Shown piece by piece: positions 46,331 through 56,750 of a DNA stretch of 64,000 nucleotides (the stretch's first letter is position 1; each line of letters starts with the position of its first letter). The position numbers were made by a program, and so were the translations under genes. Location: contig NW_024044681.1 in NCBI RefSeq assembly GCF_014851395.1, positions 3,081,014-3,145,013 of the forward strand, given 5' to 3'. The stretch is from Micropterus salmoides (lineage: Eukaryota > Chordata > Actinopteri > Centrarchiformes > Centrarchidae). Under the pieces are notes generated by a model. That model ran no database searches, was not told the origin of the DNA, and saw only the letters and a list, made by a program, of their open reading frames with translations.

Positions 46331-49300
46331 TGCATGATTCAACCTGTACAGGCGTTTCTCTGGTCAATCACGAAGTGGACAAATGACCTGTTAGTGTCAT
46401 GTCCTCTGTGACAATAAAGCTTTTAATCTTTAGGTTTTGTCTGTGCTGAAACTCGAGTATCAGTTCTAGTATCATCTATATCGATATGGTTTATTGTCTT
46501 TTAATATAATCTGCTGGATTTTAAAGATCCCCCTCCTTAACTGTTTTTACTCTTCAACAAACTTCCCAGTGTCTCCTCACAGCTGACAGTCGTCAAGGAC
46601 ACGACATAAAACATGTGTCATTAAGGATTAACACTTTGAGTAACAGCTCGTTACTTACAGCTGTTGCTTAGACTGAAATTGTGAAATTAGAGAAAATAAA
46701 ATTTTGCTTAGTGCATATTTTGTCCGGGTCAACGTGCGAATGCTTTTAATATCATCCAGATTCATAAATCCATCCTCATGTTGTCCTTCTGAGAACACCA
46801 CAGTGTTTTTCCCCTCACACAGCCATGTGCTCCCTCCTCAAAACAACCCAGCAGCAATGCCACTGTGCTGGCATGCAGAGTGACTAATGCCTGTTGTAAT
46901 GTTCAGATGAATGCTGAGTTGCTGCTCTGCAGAGGAAACACTGACCGCTTCCACTGTGGTCAGATTCATCATTATCTCTGCATAGCAACATCCAGGCAAC
47001 AGAGCTCTCCCAGGAACACAAAACTATTATTACCCCCGTAATTTCTTCAGCCTCAACCAATTGTCCAAACACTGAGGACATGTTGGACAGTATAAGCCTT
47101 AATCAAGCATATAAAACATTGCAATACTGTTGTCGACAGGCAGCCTGATGAAGTTACAGCAGGTTGGATGGTTCAAAAACATGGCAGGAAGATGTAAAGC
47201 TCATTATTTTCAATGTTTCCAGATTTTCAAAAACAGACTTTGTCCAGATTTCTTTTAAAAGCAGCATTTTCTGGTCCCTGGAATCAGAGCGGCAGTGTTT
47301 TGGGCAGCCAGAGGACGCTGAGTTTAAACAGGCTCCTCTGACGGTGGCAGTTTATTATAAAAAAGTGACGACGAGAAAAATCACAAGAGCTGCTGATTGT
47401 GCTGCAGAGTCCTTCTGAAATGTTCTGTGATGCAGTCAGGGCCGTAGCTACCACTGAAGACACTGAGGGTTTTGCAACGTGTCACTGTGAAATTTGTAAA
47501 ATTTACATTTAATTATAAGTCTGGTGATATTCTAATATTATCTAATTGTCATTAAGTCCCATGTGACTCTACAATAAATCTACTAACACGTCCTGAGTGT
47601 CTCTCAGCCTGATATCTCTTCTTCCTCTGAGCCATAGAGCTCCATTGTTGTCTGGAAACTATTAAAACACGACATGTTCCTTCATATTTGTTTGATAGAA
47701 ACAACAGTGAGCAGCTGAGAAATGAAACTATAAATTTGTGAGATGTTTTCAGAGATTTACATCTTCAGTAGGAACCAATGGGTTCGGAGCCGAGAGCCTC
47801 AGACAGGAAGTCAGAAAGTATTGCGAGACGAACTGACGTGCTGTTGGCTTGGATTTGAACATGGGACTTGCTGACAATCAGTTCTAAACAAGACCTTCTG
47901 TGACCTTTTTAGACTGGAAATGATAGAAGTGGTAAAATGAAAAACACTTCTTTAAAACACAAGCAGGACTTTCAATTAAAATATAATTCAATCTTATTTA
48001 TTTATGTATCCATAAAAGAAGTTATCTCATAGCACTGTTCATATAGAGCAGGTCTAGGCAGTGCTCTTTATATTTTTAATGAGGTTACGGCCCTGTCTGA
48101 TCTGTATTTTTGCATGAAATTGAAAATAATGAGCTTTGTGATATGCCCTAATGAGACCTATGACCTGACACTGTACTATAGCTATGTCTTCTACCTATCT
48201 GATTTGCCTTTAAAAGGGAAATTCTGATATTTTTCTCATAATTGTGGACACTCTGACTTATTAGTCATGCTGACTTATGCCTCTGTAGTAGAGAATTTAG
48301 GAAAAACAACTTCGGCAAAATAAAGTACAGGCTATCAGAGCCAGCAACGCATGCCTGCTGGAGGTTTCTGATCATGTCACATTGCTTGTCTCCAAGTCTG
48401 AACGAAAATAAACATCAGAATTAGCCCGCCTGGATTAGCTACTGTTGCTAACTAGCTTATCCAACACAGACAAGGAGCTAAGTCAAATGAATTAGTTAGA
48501 TGTTAGATCATGCTATATTTAAAATGATATGGAATAACTGTAGATGAATATGTAGTCACAGCTTGCTTTGTTAGCCGACATCAGTAGATCCCCATGTAGC
48601 AACAGCTAATACAAGAGGCTAATTTATGTGTACTTACTTAGAGACAAGCGTTAGAACAGGTAGTGTGCTTATTAGCTAACCAGACAGCTAGCTTGGATTC
48701 GTTTTAAGTTGCCCCACAGGTAGATCCTTCTGCAGAATGACAGTCAGAGCAGCCACTATTTTGAGAATAATAATAACCAAATTAAAAAATTCAGGAATCC
48801 CTTCATGGATGTCAAACTCAAGTACCTGCAGATGTATCACAGAAAAGACCAGAGACCATATTTTAACTGCGCACTGCAGCCATGTGTCATCGACCAGGAC
48901 AAATGTGAGTTTAAGTAGGCCCAAAACTCAGGAGTATATTCAGATCGTTATCAAAACTTCGTCTATAACACCTTTTCTTTTCCAGATGTGCAGGGAGTAG
49001 TGTAGCAGGAGAAGTTAAGCTGCACGTAGTAAGCTCTTTGCTGTCAATTGTAACGGGAGGCACTTCAGTCAATTCTATAATGAGACGGGGTTCAAGGCAC
49101 TAGAAACTAATTTTAGATATATCTATGAAATTTGTTAAATATTACTGCTTTCCCTTCTTGAAACTGTTTAAAAGTCAAATGCAAGAAGAAAAAAATGGGG
49201 TCACAAATCACATAAAATGATCCCATGCACTCCATCATCCGAGATCAAAGCTTTAAATAAATGAAAAGGGAGGATGTAATTTCTGAAATGTCATTTTTTC

Positions 49301-50712
49301 AAGAGAATGTCGGATATTTCTCTTCTTCTGATATTTTTCCTGTGTTTTTTTTTTTTTTTTTCAGCAGATTTGTCCCCTCCGGCAGTTAGCTTCGTCATGC
49401 ACCGTATCCTGTCGTTAGCTTGACAATAATGAGGAGAACCATCATGATCCCCCAGCTCCCGAGGTCCCTCCACAACTGCAAGCAATTTAATACTGTAGTC
49501 ATGCATTGAGTATACATAGCTATAGCATAGCTAATTAGGCCATAATGCTTTAGTATTTTGACATGCCATGATCTTCGAAAAAGAAGTGTTCCTGTTCCCT
49601 TAATGCTTTAACATTCAACACTTAAATGTTTTAAAGTAACTTAAACAATAAATAAATAAGCCAGTGCACTTTTGGTGAAAACAAATGAGAAAAAACTGCG
49701 ATTCCAGGAAGAGGAGATGAACGTCAAAGAAGAGAAGACGTAAAAAATAAAAATGAGGTAACGTCTTGTGCATGCCAATAAAAGAGAGAAGAGAGTCTCC
49801 ACATGCTTTTATATAAAGGAGTGTTGCATGGCATCGTACAGGGAACCTCCAGCCGACCTGTAGCAGCAGCAGTGTAGATAATCCTCCTCGAGGCTCGGCA
49901 CAAGTCTTGTTTGTTTCTGATAAGGTGCCTGGAATAACGTCGATCAACATCTAATGTTGAGTTATCCTAAATGTGCCTGGATGTGCCGTAGAAAACACGC
50001 CCCAAACTGTAATCCGCTCAAAATGTGTTTCTTCCCTCAAGTCGTCCACTGACGTGTTCTTCAAATCTCAGTTGAGTCAGTTATCCTGAAAGATGAGTCT
50101 ATTGCACAAAGCCTGGTAGGTGTCCGGGAGAGTTTTTTAAAATAAATTATTATATTAAATTCGCAATTTGTGCCCTCAAATTGCTGATTATTCCCTCACA
50201 CTTTCAATATACTAATGTTTTTTAATTTTCTATATTCTACTCTCAAACTTTGCTTTTGGCTTTTCTGCCTTTTATTAAATAAAAATGAGACTATTCATAT
50301 TTTGCGCCGTACTGTTTTCTATTCTCTTGTTAATCAGTTTTTTTTAAATTCTTTATTAATCCTGTTTGTCATGTCTTGTGTACAACACTTCCACTTGTTG
50401 TCGAAAGGTGTTACACAACTAAACTTGCCTTGAGGGAAATTAATTTCCTCAAATGGACTAAATCTTGCTCTTATGATTCATTTGCTCCCTTCCTTGTCTC
50501 TTGTGCATCCACCTGTATAGTCATCCTCCAGAATAAGATTTTTTTTTACACATTGGATTATCTAAATTTATCTAAAACCAGATGTAAATCTACAAATTAC
50601 ACTTAAGAGACATCAGAGATAACACAAAGTTGTGTTTTAACAGCCTGAAGTATACCTATGAATCTCAGTCAAAAGTGAAGATGGTAACGCTGTCAAAGGG
50701 GCACTCCATCAA
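46331..50712. other. Intergenic stretch 3' of kcna1, no gene seen
   Basis: AT-rich with a T-run at 49343-49363. Part may belong to a long kcna1 3' UTR. No protein-coding frame or RNA gene recognised. Confidence 0.4.
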
Positions 50713-51413
50713 TTTATTATTGCACTGCATTAAAAAAAGAACAGTAAAAAATATCTTGACTTTTGTCTGTAGTTTTGGGAAAACTTCAAAAACAACTGGC
50801 TCTTCCATTTCCCATGGTGCAACCTGACAATAACTACCATAATATCTTCCGTTAGTCTTTTATCCTGCCTGGTATAAGCCAGTAAATTTGGACTGGTCAA
50901 AATCAAAGCGCCAGCTCATGTAAAAGTCTTTTAACAGACTCTCAATGCCTCGTAATCACGCACATCTTTCAAAATTCGACACCTCCACTTTGTAACGCAC
51001 GCTTTTCTGTAAAAAGAAAAAGGAAAAAGTAATCCCCATGCCAAAACCAGACAATGACATCACTATGAGATCACTCAGGTTATTATCTCATTCTAAGATA
51101 TAACCTTTATGTAAAAAATTGGTGGAGTTCCCCTTCGATTTGTGGGAATGAACTAAGTAATTAGTAAGTAATTTATCAAAAATATTCCCTGACACCTGCT
51201 GATCTTTGAACTGTTGCCAGACGACCCTGTCACTGTGTTTTCATGAAATAACTGAGCCTCTACCTTTTTACAAGTTTACCATGAGTGCCTTAAAATCTTT
51301 AGTTATTCATACATGTTTGAATGAATCAATGCAAAAGAAGAATAAAATGCACCAATGGAAATAAAGCATCCAGATATTTCTACAATATGTACACTGGTGC
51401 GTTGGACGCCGCC
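50713..51413 (-). other. kcna1: Probable 3' UTR of kcna1 (minimum extent)
   Basis: AT-rich sequence after the stop codon with no ORF worth calling. The first AATAAA on the minus strand is at 50713-50718, and further ones lie near 50352 and 50271. Kv1.1 transcripts in mammals have long 3' UTRs, so the true end may lie further out. The end given is only the first candidate signal. Confidence 0.35.
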
Positions 51414-52904
51414 TCACACGTCGGTGAGCAGCTTCCCCTTGTTCACACAGTTGTGGCTGGGAGCCGTGCAGTTGGCAGTCCTAAGGTTTGCTTCCCTAAA
51501 GTTATCGATGCTGTTGTTCATGTCCTCGTCTATCTCCATGTACTCCGACTTGCTCATCACCGAGGAGCTGCGGCGGCTCGAGTTGGTGTCCGACGCCAAG
51601 TTCTGGTTGCTGACGTTGAGGAGCTGAGCCTGCTCCTCGCCCTCCGTCTCCCGGTGGTAGAAGTAGTTGAAATTGGACACGATGACGGGCACCGGGAGTG
51701 CGATGGTTAACACTCCGGCAATGGCGCACAGCGAGCCCACGATCTTCCCTCCGATGGTCACGGGATACATGTCCCCATAGCCGACGGTCGTCATCGACAC
51801 CACGGCCCACCAGAAAGCATCTGGGATACTGGTGAAGAACGACTCCTTCTCCTCGGCCTCAGCGAAGTAGACAGCACTGGAGAACAAAATCACGCCGATG
51901 AAGAGGAAGAAAATTAGCAAGCCCAGCTCCCGCATGCTCGCCTTTAGAGTTTGCCCCAAAATCTGGAGCCCCTTTGAATGTCGGGACAGTTTAAAGATCC
52001 TGAACACCCTCACCAGGCGGATTACCCTGAGAATAGCCAGAGACGTGGCCTGTTCCCCTCCTCCCTTCCCCTCCTTGTTGTCTTGGTCGTCAGCCAGCTC
52101 TGTTCCAAGAGTGATGAAGTACGGGATTATAGCCACAATATCGATAGAGTTCATCATGTTTTTAAAGAAAGCCGCCTTGCTGGGACAAGCGAAAAACCGG
52201 ACTATCAACTCAAAAGAAAACCAGATGATGCAGAGCGTCTCCACCACAAAGAAAGGGTCTGTGAGGAAGTTTGGTTTGTAATACACGGTGACGTTCCCCA
52301 CTATCTGCATCCGCTGATTGGGATCCTCCTTCAGCTCTGGTAACGTCTCCAAACAAAATATGACTATTGAAATAAGAATAACCATCACTGAGACGATGGC
52401 GATCCCCCGGGCGGGGCCCGAGCTCTCCGGGTGTTCAAAGAGGAGCCAGATCTGCCGCTGGAACTCCTTCTCTGGCAGGGGCCGCTCCTCTTCCCTGATA
52501 AATCCCTCGTCCTCTCGAAACTTCTCCATAGCCTCCACGCCAAGTTCGTAAAACTTTATCTCCTCTGAGAACATATCCAGGGGCACGTTGACCGGTCTTC
52601 TTAGCCTTCCTCCTGACTGGTAATAATACAAGATGGCATCGAAACTCGGGCGATTCCGGTCAAAGAAATACTCGTTTCGTAAGGGGTCAAAGTAGCGCAT
52701 CCTCTTCTTGGGGTTCCCGAGTAGAGTTTCGGGGAACTGGGCGAGAGTCTTTAGCTGGGTCTCAAAGCGCAGCCCCGAAATGTTGATGACCACCCGCTCG
52801 CAGCAGTCGTGGTCATCGTGATCGTCGTCGGGCGGGTAGGGGTCCTGCGGGTGTCCCGGCAAGGTGGAGGTCTCATCCATGTTCTCTGTGGACACCACAG
52901 TCAT
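51414..52904 (-). CDS. kcna1: Voltage-gated potassium channel, Kv1.1 type (Shaker family)
   Basis: Complete 496-residue single-exon coding region. Kv1.1 forms tetrameric delayed-rectifier K+ channels in axonal and presynaptic membranes. Seen in order: N-terminal T1 tetramerisation domain (about 35-135), S1 (167-187), an N-glycosylation sequon NVT in the S1-S2 loop (204-206), S2 (about 219-239), S3 (about 252-270), S4 with gating charges R293, R296, R299, R302, K305 and R308, S5 (about 326-346), pore helix and selectivity filter TVGYGD (373-378), S6 with the PVP hinge (404-406), and a C-terminal PDZ ligand TDV. The MYPVT after the filter (Tyr380, the external TEA site) and the RRSSS and EYMEI motifs in the tail point to Kv1.1 rather than Kv1.2 or Kv1.3. 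Length matches mammalian Kv1.1 (495). The ATG has A at -3 and the family's MTV start. No breaks are seen. Whether it is the a or b teleost duplicate cannot be told here. Confidence 0.97.
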   Translation of the reverse strand: MTVVSTENMDETSTLPGHPQDPYPPDDDHDDHDCCERVVINISGLRFETQLKTLAQFPETLLGNPKKRMRYFDPLRNEYFFDRNRPSFDAILYYYQSGGRLRRPVNVPLDMFSEEIKFYELGVEAMEKFREDEGFIREEERPLPEKEFQRQIWLLFEHPESSGPARGIAIVSVMVILISIVIFCLETLPELKEDPNQRMQIVGNVTVYYKPNFLTDPFFVVETLCIIWFSFELIVRFFACPSKAAFFKNMMNSIDIVAIIPYFITLGTELADDQDNKEGKGGGEQATSLAILRVIRLVRVFRIFKLSRHSKGLQILGQTLKASMRELGLLIFFLFIGVILFSSAVYFAEAEEKESFFTSIPDAFWWAVVSMTTVGYGDMYPVTIGGKIVGSLCAIAGVLTIALPVPVIVSNFNYFYHRETEGEEQAQLLNVSNQNLASDTNSSRRSSSVMSKSEYMEIDEDMNNSIDNFREANLRTANCTAPSHNCVNKGKLLTDV

Positions 52905-52940
52905 CCTTCCTGGTGGGTGGAGGACAAGGAGAGGAAGCGG
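52905..52940 (-). promoter_or_regulatory. kcna1: Alternative splice acceptor directly before the kcna1 start codon
   Basis: The minus strand carries a long pyrimidine tract (CTTCCTCTCCTTGTCCTCC) followed by ACCCACCAG at 52910, leaving only GAAGG before the ATG. It looks at least as strong as the acceptor at 53108. Using it would remove both upstream ORFs from the mRNA. Confidence 0.35.
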
Positions 52941-52979
52941 CGTGAAGGTGAAGAGGAACAGGTTGGAGCGAAGACGCCT

Positions 52980-53075
52980 CTACTGAGGCCGGGAGCTGTG
53001 CAGAGCCTTCCTCTCCTTCATCATCACCACCATCTTCATCATCATCATCATCTTCTTCATCTCTGAGCTGAACAT
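52980..53075 (-). CDS. Upstream ORF 2 of kcna1, methionine/lysine-rich, 31 codons
   Basis: This uORF starts with A at -3, runs 31 codons and ends in TAG 75 nt before the kcna1 ATG. It contains a run of ATG and AAG codons made by a CAT/CTT trinucleotide-type repeat (53003-53060), so ten of its first nineteen codons are Met. No ATG lies between its stop and the channel start, which would allow reinitiation. Function as a translational brake is inferred; the peptide is low-complexity and probably has no function of its own. Confidence 0.35.
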   Translation of the reverse strand: MFSSEMKKMMMMMKMVVMMKERKALHSSRPQ

Positions 53076-53085
53076 CTTGTTTCTC

Positions 53086-53100
53086 TCAGCAAAGCTTCAT
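53086..53100 (-). CDS. Upstream ORF 1 of kcna1 (four codons)
   Basis: ATG AAG CTT TGC TGA in the inferred 5' UTR, seven bases after the candidate splice acceptor at 53108. The start context is weak (C at -3), so scanning ribosomes would often pass it. It is present in the mRNA only if the acceptor at 53108 is used. Confidence 0.3.
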   Translation of the reverse strand: MKLC

Positions 53101-53107
53101 CTGTCAC

Positions 53108-53435
53108 CTGCAAGAAGGTGAAACAAATTAGATCTGGTCCCTCAGAGCACACAGATCTCCGTTCACACCCCACATATCAGGGAGCTAAACAGCGAGAGGA
53201 AAAAAATATCATGCAGTACAGTACAGCAGCCTGTGCTGCATTTGCTGTATTTTTACCGCATACATCAGTATTCAAGTTTGCAGTCCTGCTGCGCTTCCTC
53301 TCTGCGCAGACTCATCTCATGCATCAACTGTTGTCCAGTCAAGATAAAGATTTTACACATTCAAATGAACAAACAAGCATCATTTAAATCCTCAACAGCC
53401 TTTTTAAAAGATGAAAATTATTAACAAAAATTTAC
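53108..53435 (-). other. kcna1: Candidate 5' UTR intron of kcna1
   Basis: Bounded on the minus strand by GTAAAT (53435) and by a pyrimidine-rich acceptor ending TTCTTGCAG (53108). Its length would be 328 bp. The next exon would start GTGACAGATG and run into the coding exon without interruption. A competing acceptor exists at 52910, so the intron may extend further. No transcript evidence was available. Confidence 0.4.
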
Positions 53436-53700
53436 CTGTGCTCAGCCGGAGGGCATCAGATGGAAGGAATGTCCTCACCCTGCCTACCTTTCCCCAACTT
53501 GGGTTTAATACTGATCTCGTTTTACAGTATCTCTGAAAAATTAATAGACTATGTTGTCTTGGTTAACATCCGTATCCTCTTGGTGTAGGTTTTCAGCATT
53601 GATCGGAGCTGCCCGCTGCAGGAGGAGGAGGCTTCGGACGGCTTTGAACCGCGGCTCAGCAGCAAAAATCCTGACTGACAGTTTCTTAAAATCATGCTGG
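53436..53700 (-). other. kcna1: Candidate kcna1 5' UTR exon (5' limit unknown)
   Basis: On the minus strand a strong splice donor, CACAG|GTAAAT, ends a candidate exon at 53436. Kv1 genes usually have an intronless coding region preceded by a short spliced 5' UTR, so an upstream exon is expected. The 5' boundary at 53700 is arbitrary because I cannot see the transcription start. Another possible donor (GTGAGG) lies near 53480. Inference from splice signals only. Confidence 0.35.
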
Positions 53701-54473
53701 AAATAAAGGAGGCGGAGGACAGAGACCGGTGGAAAGAAAAACATTAGAAATAAGGCTGGAAGTGGCTCCCAGTCTGATGGAGGGAACTGGGAGGACTGGA
53801 CACTGCAGCATCAGCAGAAAGCGGCTCTCCTGTTTTTTTTTTTTTTTTTTTTTGCTGCGGTAAAAAAATAAAAAATAAATAAACGGAGGGAAAAAAGACG
53901 CGAGGCTTTGCGGGAAAACCGGTTTAGGATCCCGCACTATAGGCGCACGAGACAGAGGACGTGTCTCCGGTTAATTTGGAAGCATATTGCAGGATTTCAT
54001 GAGAGCAAACGGGAGAAGTGAGTGAAGGAGGGAGGGAGGGGTTGGGAGAGAGAGAGTGAGTGAGGGGAGTGAGAAAGAGGAGAGGAGGGGGGTTTCGACG
54101 CAATGCAGACAGACTGTAAAACACAGTTGGCACTACAGCGCGGGAGTATCTGCAACACCCGCCCCGGTACCAAACGGCACAGCAGCAGGTCCAGAACCGG
54201 TGTCCAAAACCAAAAGTTGCTTTGTTAAATTACCATTCAAAGGAAGCTGCATGTCTCAGTACTTTAAACAGGCTAATTTCACAGTGAAGTATCCACTGCA
54301 TCATGTTATGTAACCAGAGTGTTCAATATATTCCTGCTCCTGGTGTCAAAAACAAACACTCCCAGTTTGAGGTTTGACTGGAGGAACCTGCAGGAACCCG
54401 AGATCCTGTAATTGGCCGCTGAGCTCTTTGCGACAGTCGGGCCTGCATGTTGGCGCACATATCCCGGTGTTGT
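53701..54473 (-). promoter_or_regulatory. kcna1: Probable kcna1 promoter region
   Basis: Lies upstream of the candidate 5' exon, is somewhat richer in GC and CpG than the surroundings (53860-54180), contains a GAGA-rich stretch at 54013-54090 and the X-box just beyond it. No TATA box stands out. Assigned by position and composition only. Confidence 0.3.
53832..53852. repeat. Poly-T / poly-A tract upstream of kcna1
   Basis: About 20 T on the plus strand. Confidence 0.9.
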
Positions 54474-54487
54474 GTTGCTATGGTAAC
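54474..54487. promoter_or_regulatory. RFX-type X-box, GTTGCTATGGTAAC
   Basis: The 14 bases form a perfect inverted-repeat X-box fitting the RFX consensus (GTNRCYATRGYAAC class). It lies about 1.57 kb upstream of the kcna1 start codon, in the likely promoter-proximal region. RFX factors bind such full palindromes strongly. Regulation of kcna1 is inferred from position only. Confidence 0.5.
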
Positions 54488-55092
54488 GGGGAGAAACCGG
54501 CAGGGTGATGTTTTTGATGATTTTAAATCTTTATAATATTCTTGTTTTCTTTTTGTCCTGTGTACTGTACTGCCTCCTGTACCTGCTGCAAGGCAGTGAG
54601 ATCAGATGGGCTGGTCTGATTTGGAATCAAAAGATGAATTTTGACTTAAGCTACCAGCCTAACTTTAAAGTGAAAACGATTACGAACGAATCTCGGTAAC
54701 TCAAAATGTACCAAGTCAAAATAATAGTTTTGAGATACTTGGCTAACTCAAAGGGGAGTTTATTTACCTTTCATACACTGCGATCATTCAAAATACGAAG
54801 AAAAAGACAATAAAATATTAAAAAGAATACTAAAACAATGAAATATGTTGAACTGAGATAACAGCCTGGTAAATAGAAGCATTTCCAACCTGTGTGTCTA
54901 GAGTCGGCTTTTCTAAAGCTCTCCAACTGGTTCCATCTAAGCTAAATGCTGCTCCTCCATGTTTAGCCTTTCGGACTGTAAGGACATGTTCCCAATGATC
55001 TGACAGCGCTGCTCATATTGGTGCAGTGGATCAAATAGATATGCTGGTCCTACACCACTGACAGATGTATAGACCAAATAGAGGGCATTGGT
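54488..55092. other. Intergenic, no gene seen
   Basis: Nothing recognised. Confidence 0.4.
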
Positions 55093-55450
55093 GTCATTTA
55101 CACTGGGGACGCTGGGGACATGTCCCTAACACTTTTTTAAATGGCTGATTTTGTCCCCGTCACTTTTTGAAAGCATTTGTTCTGAAATTCTGAAAAATTC
55201 CTGAAAAATAGATTTCCACAAGAAATGTAAACTAACAAATGGAAATGCTATGAGAGTGGTTCATTTGCACAAGAGAAAGAAAACATGCAGTGCAGTTTAA
55301 ATATTGAAGAAAAACGTGTGTATTCTCCAACAAAAGTAACTTAAGCTAAAATAACATGCTGCTGATTGCTGCATTATATTCTGCTATATTGTTATATTTC
55401 AATTTTGTGTCTCTTTTTATAAATAAAAACATTTCTACCATAAATTGGTG
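55093..55450 (+). repeat. Second copy of the hAT-internal repeat
   Basis: GTCATTTACACTGGGGACGC, TTTTTGAAAGCATTTGTTCT and the following AT-rich blocks match 20800-21170. No hAT ends are visible here. It contains a short duplication of CTGGGGAC. Confidence 0.6.
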
Positions 55451-56292
55451 CAGAAAATTTCTCCAGTCCTGGCAGAAATAAAATCGTGGATAAGTTTCTC
55501 CAGGTCTGGTTTAGTTAAATCATTTCTAGAAGACGTGTCCTCCAAAGTCGACCTTCATTAAGCATTAAGCTACACGTCCTGATAACTGAGATAACAAAAG
55601 AGGGATTTAGTTGGTTTGGTATAAATTATAAGAGCGCAAACCTCCAGCCTGGAATTTCTTTGAGGCTTAATTTGAGAGCTTGAATTCACTGGAGCCTGGA
55701 AGTTATCTCACCTCTATTGTGAGGAAGGTCACATGGGCGGGTCGAGTATAAGCCGACGGAAATGACTCAGAAAATATACATATCTGAAACTGGGGCTATT
55801 AAAAAGATCTTTGCTTCTGTGTGTGGTGGATTTATCATTTGTCTACATAAGTCAGTCTAACTTGTGTGTTTAAAGGCTTTAAATGGAAAAAAAAAAGATA
55901 TTTATAAGAATTGTAAAGTCTGAAGAAATCTGCAGGTTTTAGTCAGAAGCTAGAATTTATTGTCAAGGACACTTTCTCCGTACGTCAGTACAGCTTTGAT
56001 TCTTTGTAAGGAGAGGGCTGCTGTTTCTGTATTATCAAGAAATCCCATGAAAAGACCCAAACCAACAACATGTTAGTCTGTCTCTCAACTCTTCCTGTCT
56101 GAGCCTCTCAGCTCTGACCTCACTGAGTCCTTCTGAAGACGCAAATCTGTAAAAACACCTCACAGATTTATAAATCAGCTGCTCGCTGTAGTTTCTATCA
56201 GACAAACAGGAGGAAACCGTGCATCTGTCGGGGACTATTTCCACATGTGGTGCTCTAGTAAGTACTTGGGGACAGCAGGACAGTGTCTGCAT
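55451..56292. other. Intergenic, no gene seen
   Basis: Nothing recognised. Confidence 0.4.
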
Positions 56293-56750
56293 CCTGTTCT
56301 CACTCCCAAGTCATCACATATGAACACATGGTCATGACCCCTTGGCTTTGGTTTGTAACGCACTGGGTAAATGTGGCCAGAAACCAGACTTTCACCCAGG
56401 AGACTGGTGTTCGTTTCTTTTGTTGAAAGTTGAATGTTTTATATAAGTAGGTTACATTAGTAACACTACTTAACTTACATAAGATAAGTCACAGAAGTGA
56501 AGTAGTTATTTAACCCAAACTGTGACATTTTCCTAAACCAAGTAGTTTTGGTGCCTAAACCTAACCAAATTGTGTTGTTTCGCAACGTTAACCACTAGTT
56601 TTATATTGAAAGTCTTACTGGAAAGTTGCAGATTTACTCTTGCTAACTTGACCCCGGAGCCCTACACAAGCAAATACAACCCCCAGGGTGTTAAAAATCA
56701 ATGCCAAGGGGTCTTGGCCAAGCGTGATGAGTTGGGAGTTAGAACATGTT
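56293..56750 (+). mobile_element. MITE family A, full copy
   Basis: Left end TGTTCTCACTCCCAAGTCAT, then GGTTTGTAACGCACTGGG; interior TTTAACCCAAACTGTGACAT and AACCTAACCAAATTGTG; right end GATGAGTTGGGAGTTAGAAC. About 458 bp, with both inverted ends present. Confidence 0.8.

Noticed and set aside
46984..47000. X-box at CATAGCAACATCC
   Set aside because: Only one RFX half site is present.
51355..52551. Plus-strand frames of 90-129 codons across kcna1
   Set aside because: Antisense shadows of the conserved channel gene.
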